DNA from: Pedobacter caeni
Lineage (GTDB): Bacteria; Bacteroidota; Bacteroidia; Sphingobacteriales; Sphingobacteriaceae
Length of the DNA stretch: 64,000 bases
Assembly: GCF_900129215.1 (NCBI RefSeq)
Contig: NZ_FQUQ01000001.1
Span: 1-64,000 of the forward strand
Direction of reading: 5' to 3'
Shown here one piece after another: positions 54,751 to 62,028 of this stretch. The position numbers were made by a program, and so were the translations under genes. Each line of letters opens with the position of its first letter. Position 1 is the first letter of the stretch. Below the pieces are notes generated by a model. The model was not told the origin of the DNA. It saw only the letters and a program-made list of their open reading frames with translations, and did not search any database.

Positions 54751-54794
54751 CAAAGCTATTGTCTGGTTTTTACAGTTAATTTGACCTAAGTCAA
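54751..54794 (-). promoter_or_regulatory. FNR/FixK-type palindrome at about -41.5 of a TAnnTTTG promoter
   Basis: TTGAC-CTAA-GTCAA (54781-54794) is a perfect palindrome of the FNR/FixK class. On the minus strand a -7 box TAGCTTTG (plus 54751-54758) puts the likely transcription start near 54746, so the palindrome centre (54787.5) is at about -41.5, the class II activator position; no -33 TTTG is present between them. The site overlaps the stop codon of the Crp/Fnr gene. Confidence 0.65.
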
Positions 54795-55363
54795 ACCTGG
54801 ACCAGTTTTCTGATCCGGCTGAGCCGTTCCCTGGAAATGCCCAGAAAAGAGGCAATATAGGTGAGGGGGATTCTGGCTGATTCAATGGGTTGCTGTTTAA
54901 GTAAGAGCAGGTAGCGTTCTTCGGCAGTGATGCTTTGATGTTCGAGTAGCCGGTTCTGCAGGATGTTAATGTAGTTGGACAGGAGTTTCAGTATAAAATC
55001 CTCTAAAGCGGAGTCTTTTCTCTTTTGATCGGTAAAATCGGCTTTATAGAAAACCAGAATCTTTGCCTCTGTTATGGCTTGTATCGTTTCATTTGCAGGG
55101 GCTGCGTTAAAGAAAGAGTAAGCAGAGCCGTCAATATCACCGGGGAAGGTGAAACCTGTAATGTATTCTTCGGAATCTATCGTTCTGAACGTGCGGAAAA
55201 TGCCATCCACTACAAGAAAAAAATAATGGCTGACGATACCTTCTTCAATAAGGTAACCTCCTTTGGGAATGAGCCTTTTTCGGGCAAAGGGGAGTAAAAG
55301 GTGGAGCTCAGGAGGCAGGTAAGCCAGATCGGCATGTTCAAAATTGTTATTGGGGTTTAACAT
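54791..55363 (-). CDS. Crp/Fnr family transcriptional regulator
   Basis: 190 residues from ATG 55363; an upstream ATG at 55396 would add 11. The cyclic-nucleotide-binding-like domain (GGYLIEEGIVSHYFFLVVDGI) is followed by a dimer helix and a C-terminal helix-turn-helix (LTYIASFLGISRERLSRIRK). The recognition helix keeps the Glu, Ser and Arg positions that read TTGA half-sites in FNR-type proteins. There is no cysteine, so it cannot carry an FNR iron-sulfur cluster. It most likely controls the next two genes. Its own start lies in a 9-bp inverted repeat. Confidence 0.88.
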   Translation of the reverse strand: MLNPNNNFEHADLAYLPPELHLLLPFARKRLIPKGGYLIEEGIVSHYFFLVVDGIFRTFRTIDSEEYITGFTFPGDIDGSAYSFFNAAPANETIQAITEAKILVFYKADFTDQKRKDSALEDFILKLLSNYINILQNRLLEHQSITAEERYLLLLKQQPIESARIPLTYIASFLGISRERLSRIRKLVQV

Positions 55364-55388
55364 AGACAAAGTTTTTAGGTTGTCTATG
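55361..55388. promoter_or_regulatory. 9-bp inverted repeat over the Crp/Fnr start codon
   Basis: CATAGACAA (55361-55369), 10-base spacer, TTGTCTATG (55380-55388), perfect. The left arm contains the ATG of the regulator, so the structure could hide the start or serve as an autoregulatory site. A second inverted repeat ATACAACT/AGTTGTAT (55391-55424) lies immediately upstream. Confidence 0.55.
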
Positions 55389-55426
55389 TAATACAACTCA
55401 AAAGTGCCTGAGGACTAGTTGTATAT

Positions 55427-55465
55427 AAAAAAAGGCAGTACCTATAAATATAAGCCCTGCCTTTT
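55427..55465 (-). terminator. Terminator after the DUF4870-like gene
   Basis: 9-bp stem AAAAGGCAG/CTGCCTTTT with an 18-base loop; on the minus strand followed by a T-run (plus A-run 55427-55433). Confidence 0.85.
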
Positions 55466-55481
55466 CTTAAAATTTAATGAC

Positions 55482-55838
55482 CTAGATATTGGGGAACATC
55501 GTCTGTGCCGCTTTACCGATCAAAGGCATTTCTTTCTTTTCTCCCTGAAGAGCCCCGATGAAACCGATGATCCATAGGATAAATATTCCCAGGTATACGA
55601 TTTTATAGATCAGACCTCCATCAAAAGGCATGATTGCAATCACAATGCTCAGTGCAATATTTAAACCAAAGAGAATGATAAAAAGCAACAGAGTTTGTCT
55701 GAGATGAAAACTAGCCAGGTCTGTTTTTTTGTCTTTGTACATGCCAAAATAGGCGACAAGCCATCCTATAAGTGTAAGGTAGCTGACAATTGCAGCTGTC
55801 TTTCCATTGTCTGTTGATGAGTTAAAGTTTGTTTCCAT
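55482..55838 (-). CDS. DUF4870-like (Tic20-like) membrane protein
   Basis: 118 residues with three hydrophobic helices (about 16-33, 48-70, 78-98). The arrangement, including ASFHLRQTLLLF after the first helix and GAL QGEKKEMPLIG near the end, matches DUF4870/Tic20-like proteins of unknown function. It is on the same strand as the Crp/Fnr gene but separated by a terminator, so it is monocistronic. Confidence 0.75.
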   Translation of the reverse strand: METNFNSSTDNGKTAAIVSYLTLIGWLVAYFGMYKDKKTDLASFHLRQTLLLFIILFGLNIALSIVIAIMPFDGGLIYKIVYLGIFILWIIGFIGALQGEKKEMPLIGKAAQTMFPNI

Positions 55839-55912
55839 AGGTTTGAAATTTGTTAATTTTGATGTTGGAGGCGTTTTTTGATGTTAATATAGTAAAATAT
55901 TCGCTATTTGGG

Positions 55913-57031
55913 TTATTTATTTACTCCGGACTCTGTAGGGACAGTTTTCTTCTTCCTGAAAGAGGGAAAGGTCATAGGGCTTTTTGCCGGCCTTTCATCC
56001 CCCAATAATACGCCCCATTGTTTGAACATCTCTGTTCTGTCGAAGATTACTTTCAGTACCGCAATGATCGGCATGGAAAGGAACATTCCCGAAACGCCGG
56101 CAATACTTCCCCCGATAATCACTCCAAGGATGGCAAAGAGTGCATTGATCTTCACCTTAGAGCCTACAATTTTAGGCATCAGGATATTGTTATCCAGGAA
56201 TTGAACTACTGCAATTACACCTAAAACAGTAATTACCGGCCATAATTCAGTAGAAGCCGTAAGGGTCAGCAATACACCGATGATGTTTCCGATTAATGCA
56301 CCTACATAAGGGATCAGGTTTAAAATGGCGAAAATAACGCCTATCAACAGGGCATGTTTGATGCCTATCAATAATAGAATACCTCCTAAAAGGATGGTCA
56401 TATAGGTGACCTGGATCAGCAATCCTACCAGGTAGTTTTTGATGATTGCCTCAGTTTCGTAAATGGCCTCTTTTACTTTTGGATGGTGATCTGGTTTGAA
56501 CCACATGAAAATAAAACGTAGTAAAATGTCTTTGTAAAAAAGCATCAGGTAGATGTAGATGGGCAGAAGGCCAACAAATACAAATATGGAGCTTAACGTT
56601 ACTGCTGCACCACTGGCTGCTTTTCCGGCCATTCCCAATAAATCATCACTCTTTTCGGTAATGAACTTCATTTGTTCCTTTGTAGAGACATGACTGATGG
56701 TGCTGAACCATTCGCTCAGTGATTTCAAATGAGAGTTTACATTGCTCTTGATCTGAGGGAAGTCTGCTGCCAATACGCCAATTTGTGCGGAGAAGAACCA
56801 GACAATCGCACCCACAAAGATGACCACGAGAAGGATGGGAAGGATAATCGCAGCAATTTCAGGAAACTTGTATTTCCTTAAAAAGCGGAATACAGGAAGT
56901 AGCACGATGCTAATGAAAAATGCCATGATTACAGGCATGATGATGTCTTTTCCAATGACCAAGAGCGCGCCAACGAGGACGATTCCGAGGAGTTCAATGG
57001 ATCTTTTTACGGTTAGGGGCATGTCTTTCAT
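55913..57031 (-). CDS. AI-2E family transporter
   Basis: 372 residues from ATG 57031, the normal family length; the longer frame starting at 57148 would add 39 basic residues and run to 15 bp from mnmE. The family pattern is present: two N-terminal helices, a periplasmic stretch (LSEWFSTISHVSTKEQ), a helix block with GLLIQVTYMTILLGGILLLIG and PYVGALIGNIIGVLLTL, and FLDNNILMPKIVGSKV. Members export AI-2 or act as sodium/proton antiporters; here the role is open. Confidence 0.85.
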   Translation of the reverse strand: MKDMPLTVKRSIELLGIVLVGALLVIGKDIIMPVIMAFFISIVLLPVFRFLRKYKFPEIAAIILPILLVVIFVGAIVWFFSAQIGVLAADFPQIKSNVNSHLKSLSEWFSTISHVSTKEQMKFITEKSDDLLGMAGKAASGAAVTLSSIFVFVGLLPIYIYLMLFYKDILLRFIFMWFKPDHHPKVKEAIYETEAIIKNYLVGLLIQVTYMTILLGGILLLIGIKHALLIGVIFAILNLIPYVGALIGNIIGVLLTLTASTELWPVITVLGVIAVVQFLDNNILMPKIVGSKVKINALFAILGVIIGGSIAGVSGMFLSMPIIAVLKVIFDRTEMFKQWGVLLGDERPAKSPMTFPSFRKKKTVPTESGVNK

Positions 57032-57124
57032 AAGGAACTGGGCTTTTAGAGCGATAATACGGCTTGATTTGTCGTTTATTTGTTTTTTCAAAAGGTAAAC
57101 ACGGTAAGGTATGAAATGTTTGGC

Positions 57125-57132
57125 TAGTTTTG
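57125..57132 (+). promoter_or_regulatory. Candidate -7 box for mnmE
   Basis: TAGTTTTG fits TAnnTTTG and lies 31 bases before the mnmE ATG. It falls between genes only if the AI-2E gene starts at 57031, which supports that shorter start. No -33 box at a suitable distance was found. Confidence 0.4.
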
Positions 57133-57163
57133 TAAATAATCCAAACACAGTATATTTCTTCTT

Positions 57164-58534
57164 ATGATCAGTAATGAAACCATAGTTGCCTTATCTACCC
57201 CGCCCGGAATCGGTGCCATAGGTGTAATTCGCCTTTCAGGTAAGGATGCGATCTCTATCACCAATTCAGTTTTTAGTGGAAAGGACCTGCTGAAGCAGGA
57301 TTCTCATACCTTACACTTTGGCCTGATCAAGGATGGAGATATGGTGATTGATGAGGTGGTGGTAAGTTTATTTGTTGCACCAAAGTCTTATACGAAGGAG
57401 AATGTCGTTGAGATTTCTTGTCATGGGTCTAATTATATCATTCAGCAGATCATTTCTTTGCTGATCAGAAGGGGAGCATCTGCCGCTAAACCCGGAGAAT
57501 TTACCTTAAGGGCGTTTTTAAATGGAGGATTAGATCTTTCCCAGGCAGAAGCAGTTGCAGATTTGATTTCTTCGGATTCTCAGGCAGCACATAGCGTAGC
57601 CATGAACCAGTTGAGAGGCGGATTTAGTACAGAACTGAATTTGTTAAGGGAACAATTGATCCACTTTGCTTCGATGATAGAACTGGAACTTGACTTTTCT
57701 GAAGAAGATGTGGAGTTTGCGAACAGAGATCAGTTACAGGAGTTGATCAATAAGATCACTTTGGTGATCAATAAACTGATCCGTTCGTTTGAATTGGGGA
57801 ACGTGATTAAAGAAGGAATCAATACGGTAATTGCAGGTCGGCCAAATGCGGGTAAATCAACTTTACTAAACGCGCTGTTAAATGAAGATAGAGCGATTGT
57901 GAGTGAGATCGCAGGGACTACAAGGGATACGATTGAAGAAGTACTGAATATCAACGGGATTAATTTCAGGTTGATCGATACAGCAGGAATAAGAGAGGCT
58001 ACGGATACGATTGAGGCAATAGGGGTAGAGAAGACCATGCAGAAGATCAGTCAGTCTGCAGTGTTGGTGTATTTGTTTGATGTGGTGAACCTTTCTGCGT
58101 CTGAGATTAAAGAGGATATTGTAAGTTTATACAGACCAGGACTGTCTTTTGTTGCGGTAGCGAATAAGATCGATCTTTCTTATAATGATAAGGTTAAGGA
58201 GTTAAATCTTCCTGCTGATATCAATTTTATTGCGATCTCTGCGAAAGGGAATCAAGGGATTGAGGAATTGAAGGAACTGATTTATAATACTGCAGTAGGA
58301 GATAAGTTATCCGCGAATCATACGATGGTAACGAACATCAGACATGTGGAGGCCTTACAGAGAACGCAGACTGCGTTAAGTAGTGTTGCGAATGGGTTGT
58401 TGAATCCGGTAACTTCTGATTTTTTAGCGATGGATATCAAACAGGCGCTTTATTACTTAGGTGAGATTACGGGACAAGTGACGACGGATGATTTGCTGGA
58501 GAATATATTCAGTAAGTTCTGTATCGGCAAGTAG
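57164..58534 (+). CDS. mnmE: tRNA uridine-5-carboxymethylaminomethyl synthesis GTPase
   Basis: 456 residues. The tetrahydrofolate-binding N-domain opens TIVALSTPPGIGAIGVIRLSG; the G-domain has AGRPNAGKSTLLNAL, GTTRDT, DTAG and NKID; the C-terminus ends with the invariant FCIGK. With MnmG it modifies the wobble uridine of several tRNAs. Essential for accurate translation. The last 18 bases are the attachment region used by islands in other bacteria, and from here on the DNA changes character. Confidence 0.97.
   Translation: MISNETIVALSTPPGIGAIGVIRLSGKDAISITNSVFSGKDLLKQDSHTLHFGLIKDGDMVIDEVVVSLFVAPKSYTKENVVEISCHGSNYIIQQIISLLIRRGASAAKPGEFTLRAFLNGGLDLSQAEAVADLISSDSQAAHSVAMNQLRGGFSTELNLLREQLIHFASMIELELDFSEEDVEFANRDQLQELINKITLVINKLIRSFELGNVIKEGINTVIAGRPNAGKSTLLNALLNEDRAIVSEIAGTTRDTIEEVLNINGINFRLIDTAGIREATDTIEAIGVEKTMQKISQSAVLVYLFDVVNLSASEIKEDIVSLYRPGLSFVAVANKIDLSYNDKVKELNLPADINFIAISAKGNQGIEELKELIYNTAVGDKLSANHTMVTNIRHVEALQRTQTALSSVANGLLNPVTSDFLAMDIKQALYYLGEITGQVTTDDLLENIFSKFCIGK
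58517..58534 (+). other. Likely island attachment region at the mnmE 3' end
   Basis: The last 18 bases of mnmE (from TTCTGTATCGG to the stop) are the conserved FCIGK end used as an integration site by SGI1-type islands (established for trmE/mnmE in Gammaproteobacteria). I found no second copy in the window; a right-hand copy would lie beyond 64000. Confidence 0.4.
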
Positions 58535-58852
58535 TCCTGTATAATTACGAATAATCATGTTGAACAATGAGTAGTAAGTAGTTTATTGTTAGTAGGTTAT
58601 GTGTATTTCTTTTGTCAAGATTCTTGGGTAATTGCCATAGTTTTTCACACATTTGTTCCTCATTTGTACCTCAAGCGCAAAACTTTACCCTTTAAAAAAT
58701 TCAGGTTAAAACATTGCGCTTAATGGCACCTAATTACCCTTAATTCTCTTTAATTACCCTAAAATGGGCTAAAAAAGGGAGAGATAACTACCGATGATTT
58801 AAGTGCAAAAAGGATGCTAATGGGATAATGAGAAGGAACAAAAAAGAAAACA
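58535..58852. other. AT-rich gene-free stretch after mnmE
   Basis: No coding frame. The second half carries several TTAATT/TTACCC-type runs (58723-58770) and resembles the non-coding sequence before the excisionase fragment, not a terminator. Confidence 0.5.
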
Positions 58853-58936
58853 ATGAGTTCAAACATCAACATCCAAAGAATCTGTGAACACTGCGGAAAA
58901 CACCATTGCCGAGGTTGGATTTTGGAATTATTTTAA
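58853..58936 (+). pseudogene. Truncated excisionase/HTH-like gene N-terminus
   Basis: The ATG starts MSSNINIQRICEHCGK, the start I recall for small zinc-ribbon plus HTH (excisionase-family) proteins of Bacteroidota mobile elements. Similarity stops after CEHCGK: the next residues are HHCRGW and the frame closes at 58934-58936. A 27-residue product is unlikely to work. Fragment identity rests on memory of the family start, not a search. It lies head to tail with the cupin gene and marks a recombination joint. Confidence 0.55.
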
Positions 58937-59424
58937 AATCGACAAAGTTTCTCGATTAGATTTTTTTGAAGCGGATAAATGATATTCAACGAACTCTTGC
59001 TGGCCATCTCAAATTCCGAAAAATCGAAACCAGGTGCCACTGCGCAGCTTACAAGCGCAAAGTCTAATTTCGATGGAATCTCAGCCGCAAACCAGCAATT
59101 TGGCTCAATGAAAGCCTGTAAACTACCATTTTCCGAATTACTCAGCTCTACACATTTATAACTCCCATCTGCATTCAAAATATGGATATTTATTGGCTGA
59201 CCATCATGGAAGTACCAAATCTCATCAGACTTCAAGCGATGAAAGCCGGAGAAATCATTAGTCTCAAGTAAGTAGTAAATTGATGTGAAAGCGATTTTTT
59301 TGGTTTCACTTTCGTTTTTACGAAAGACTTCAGTACTAGACCTAAAGATTTCTTTATAATAACCACCTTCAGGGTGAGGTTGAAGATCTAGACGATCTAT
59401 CCAGTAGTTAGCTTTGTTATTCAT
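58933..59424 (-). CDS. Cupin protein of the DUF985 family
   Basis: 163 residues. The family pattern is visible: LDLQPHPEGGYYKEIFRS, then IYYLLETNDFSGFHRLKSDEIWYFHDG with the metal-ligand His and Glu, and APGFDFSEFEMA toward the C-terminus. DUF985 cupins bind a metal and have no confirmed substrate. AT-rich compared with mnmE. It lies between two decayed fragments, so it may itself be a passenger gene. Confidence 0.88.
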   Translation of the reverse strand: MNNKANYWIDRLDLQPHPEGGYYKEIFRSSTEVFRKNESETKKIAFTSIYYLLETNDFSGFHRLKSDEIWYFHDGQPINIHILNADGSYKCVELSNSENGSLQAFIEPNCWFAAEIPSKLDFALVSCAVAPGFDFSEFEMASKSSLNIIYPLQKNLIEKLCRF

Positions 59425-59545
59425 GTATCGAACTTTTTAAATTGATTAACATCTTTATTGATAGCTTGAGTATTAGCAAAAATAAAGTAACGCATTTTTA
59501 CAAGAAAAATCTATTAATGATGCTCGTTTCTAAAGTAGTGATGAC

Positions 59546-59773
59546 TTAATCTCTTGGATTTTGATCTTCGATGGATCTTTTAGGATAAAATTTTCGGCCT
59601 TGATCGTATTTCGGCCATACCTTGCACGCACTAGACTCATAGAACGGGTACTTTTTATGGGCTAGGTAAGACGTAGCTATTGATGAGGTAACAATCAGAG
59701 GTTTTCATGTGAATGGGTCCCCTTGAAAGCCGTGGCAGCTATAATCGTTCTGATTTCGAAAGATAATTCCGAA
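59546..59773 (-). pseudogene. Decayed minus-strand gene fragment with one internal stop
   Basis: Reading from 59773 down to TAA at 59546, the minus strand is open except for a single TGA at 59705-59707. The product has protein-like composition (GFQGDPFT, stop, KPLIVTSSIATSYLAHKKYP, then VWPKYDQGRKFYPKRS and ends EDQNPRD). A TGG-to-TGA change would explain the stop. I cannot name the family. It meets the FecR fragment head to head at about 59780, so two unrelated remnants were joined here. Confidence 0.5.
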
Positions 59774-59792
59774 TTATTTACATATAATAATT

Positions 59793-60108
59793 GCACATGA
59801 CATTGCTCCCGGGAAGGTCGGTGCAACGGTTACCCTTGCTAGTGGTAAAAAAATCAGTCTGGGCGATGTAGCTGACGGTGAAATAGCAAAAGAGGCTGGC
59901 ACTAGTATAATTAAGACAACAGCCGGCCATATAGTTTATGGAATCCACGATAACAATTTCTATGAAAATAAATACCTTAAGTACCGCTAAAGGCGAAACC
60001 TATATTTTAACCTTACCTGATAACTCCAAGGTTTGGATGAATGCAGCTTCAAGTTTAACTTACTCCATTGTGGTGCTTGATACACTCACAGACGCTTATT
60101 TGAGTTGA
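59793..60108 (+). pseudogene. Frameshifted FecR-type anti-sigma fragment
   Basis: In one frame from 59793 the DNA encodes AHDIAPGKVGATVTLASGKK, ISLGDVADGEIAKEAGTS and IVYGIHDNNFYENK; near 59965 the frame shifts and continues NTLSTAKGETYILTLPDN and SKVWMNAASSLTYS to about 60066, after which similarity ends and the frame stops at 60108. These are the central segments of FecR/DUF4974 proteins, the anti-sigma partners of ECF factors in TonB-dependent systems. Both ends are missing, and no sigma or SusC gene is next to it. Confidence 0.8.
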
Positions 60109-60167
60109 CCTTAATTTGGCTTGAGGATCTAGTTAGCATATCCGTTTACTTATAAAAAGGATTTAAG

Positions 60168-60272
60168 ATGATGAAAAATGCGAAACATGTATTTGAACAG
60201 GCATTACAAGAAGGGGAAAATCCGCCAAGCCGTCCTCAAATTCTGAAAGCAGTAGCGAAATTAAATCTATAA
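60168..60272 (+). CDS. Possible 34-residue peptide, low confidence
   Basis: ATG ATG start, product MMKNAKHVFEQALQEG... continuing with NPPSRPQILKAVAKL to TAA. It is preceded by ATAAAAAGGA (60152-60161), a match to a good ribosome site, and the identical ten bases precede the next small frame. No family recognised; it could be a remnant. Confidence 0.25.
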   Translation: MMKNAKHVFEQALQEGENPPSRPQILKAVAKLNL

Positions 60273-60341
60273 TACTTGCCTAACCCTAGTTTATATAAAC
60301 AAATAAAAGTCAGTTTTCCACATAAAAAGGAACTTTATTGA

Positions 60342-60428
60342 ATGAAAAAAGGCTGTTTTTTATTTTTTTCCATTTTCAGTGTAACTATCTGTTTAATAGC
60401 TGTTTGTGTTTGTTGTATTGGCAAATAG
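60342..60428 (+). CDS. Possible 28-residue cysteine-rich hydrophobic peptide
   Basis: Starts MKKGCFLFF, then a single membrane helix and a Cys-rich end (VCVCCIGK). The same ATAAAAAGGA leader (60322-60331) lies about ten bases upstream. Size and layout are like type I toxin peptides or phage small membrane proteins, but no antitoxin RNA can be identified from sequence alone. Confidence 0.3.
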   Translation: MKKGCFLFFSIFSVTICLIAVCVCCIGK

Positions 60429-60474
60429 CTGAAAATCATCGTTTCTGGTTCAATTCCAATCGATACCACAAACA

Positions 60475-60521
60475 AAAATTTCAGAGAAGCAGATAAATTT
60501 TATTTGCTTCTCTGAAATTTT
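60475..60521 (-). terminator. Terminator of the serine hydrolase gene
   Basis: 17-bp perfect stem (60475-60491 with 60505-60521, starts AAAATTTCAGAG) and a 13-base loop; on the minus strand the stem ends in TTTTTG. Confidence 0.9.
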
Positions 60522-60532
60522 GGTATGATTCA

Positions 60533-61921
60533 CTATTTAATTCTCTTTGCCTTCATTTTGCGCTTCCCCTGAGAAAAAGTGAGTTTGCAAACATTTCCAT
60601 TTTCATCTTTTTCGAATAGGATTGTGGCATCAAATTCTTTTAAGAAAAACGAAGTTTCGCTTTCAGCGTAAATTCTTAACGGCGTTTGATTTGTCATAGA
60701 TGCGTAAGGCTCATCTCCATTCAAAGTAATGAAAAACTCCATTCCTTCTTGAATTTGGTAAACCCCTGCGATTTTGTTGAGTTGTTCTGGCGTTAAAATT
60801 ATTTCCTTTTTACCTGTCGGATTTGGCTCTGGTAACTCATATGATGCGTAGCGAATGGTTTTGTTGACAATTTCTGACCCTTTGTGATTAAAAAGTATAA
60901 TGATTGTTTTGTCATTATCAATATGTAGCTCGTTTAAAGTAAGATAGCCAGCCCAACCACCGGTATGTGATACTATCTTACCAAACACTGCGTTACTGTC
61001 GAGTTGCCAACCATACCCATAATTAAAATTGGAGCCATCAGCCAATACAGCCGGTCTGAACATTTCTTTTTTTCCTTCTGCGGAGATCAGTCTATCCGTA
61101 TATAAGGATCTGTCCCATTTTAATAAGTCCAATACAGTAGAAAAAACTCCACCATCGCCTACGATACCGCTAAGCATTTTTACGTAATTATATTCTTCCA
61201 GTTCATTAGTAAGAACTAATGACTTCAAACTATCCGAATATGCATAGGAATGTGCCAGATTTTTAATTTCATTTGATAGATGTTTATTTTTTTGTACAAA
61301 TGTATTTTTCATTTCTAAAGGTTTAAAAATATTCTTCGATAGAAAATCACCGTATTTTAATCCGGAAACTCTTTCAATAATGCTTGCCAATAGGGCATAT
61401 CCGGTATTACTGTATTCCCATTTGGAATTTGGAGTAAACAATGCTTTTGGTTTTTCTTTGGAAAAATAATCTATGATATCTTTATTGGTAGCTATTTTGG
61501 TTTTGTCAAATGACTTTTCAAATATTTCCATATAGTCAGGTAAACCTCCGGTATGGTTGAGTAAATGTCTTATGCTAACGCCTTTGTAAAAAGATAACTC
61601 GGGAATGTATGTTGAAAACGGCTCATCCAATTTTAATTTCCCCTTTTCTTTCAACAGCATAATACCCATAGCCGTAAACTGTTTGGAGACTGAAGCTAAA
61701 TCAAAAATGGAATTTTCATTTAATTCTTGCCTGGTACTTTCATTAGCCATGCCAAAACTTTTATTGTAAATGATATTGCCTTTGTCTGCAATTAGTACAT
61801 TGCCATTTATTCTGCTCTTTGCATATAAGGAACTTAGCAAGCTGTCTATGCTTTGAATATTTTTTTGCCCAAATAGTATCTGAACAGCAAAAAGGAATAC
61901 GAAGGTGATTTTATATTTCAT
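60533..61921 (-). CDS. Serine hydrolase, beta-lactamase class C family, with DUF3471-like tail
   Basis: 462 residues from ATG 61921; an upstream ATG at 61963 would add 14 residues before the signal peptide. After a signal peptide (ending near LFGQK) come SxxK in ASVSKQFT, YxN in YSNTGY and a third motif near HTGGWAG, then a C-terminal beta domain (from about 375, LNKIAGVYQIQEG) of the DUF3471 type. A D-amino-acid peptidase or esterase is likely; beta-lactamase activity cannot be assumed. AT-rich. It is the last of four minus-strand genes with a sigma factor at their head. Confidence 0.88.
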   Translation of the reverse strand: MKYKITFVFLFAVQILFGQKNIQSIDSLLSSLYAKSRINGNVLIADKGNIIYNKSFGMANESTRQELNENSIFDLASVSKQFTAMGIMLLKEKGKLKLDEPFSTYIPELSFYKGVSIRHLLNHTGGLPDYMEIFEKSFDKTKIATNKDIIDYFSKEKPKALFTPNSKWEYSNTGYALLASIIERVSGLKYGDFLSKNIFKPLEMKNTFVQKNKHLSNEIKNLAHSYAYSDSLKSLVLTNELEEYNYVKMLSGIVGDGGVFSTVLDLLKWDRSLYTDRLISAEGKKEMFRPAVLADGSNFNYGYGWQLDSNAVFGKIVSHTGGWAGYLTLNELHIDNDKTIIILFNHKGSEIVNKTIRYASYELPEPNPTGKKEIILTPEQLNKIAGVYQIQEGMEFFITLNGDEPYASMTNQTPLRIYAESETSFFLKEFDATILFEKDENGNVCKLTFSQGKRKMKAKRIK

Positions 61922-62028
61922 TGTTTTATGTTTTAAAATTGATTTTTCGTTTTTACAAGGCAATACCTTTCCTTCTCCACCACCTGATGAAGTTGTTGAT
62001 ATTGTCCAAAAATGTTATGGGTTGAAAA

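Larger units (their letters stand above)
60109..60532. other. Gene-poor stretch with two tiny frames
   Basis: Apart from the two small frames and the terminator of the serine hydrolase gene (60475-60521), nothing recognisable is present. Confidence 0.5.

Noticed and set aside
52893..61921. Two beta-lactamase-family genes (52893 and 60533) as antibiotic-resistance genes
   Set aside because: SxxK and YxN motifs are shared by DD-peptidases and esterases; nothing shows true beta-lactamase function.
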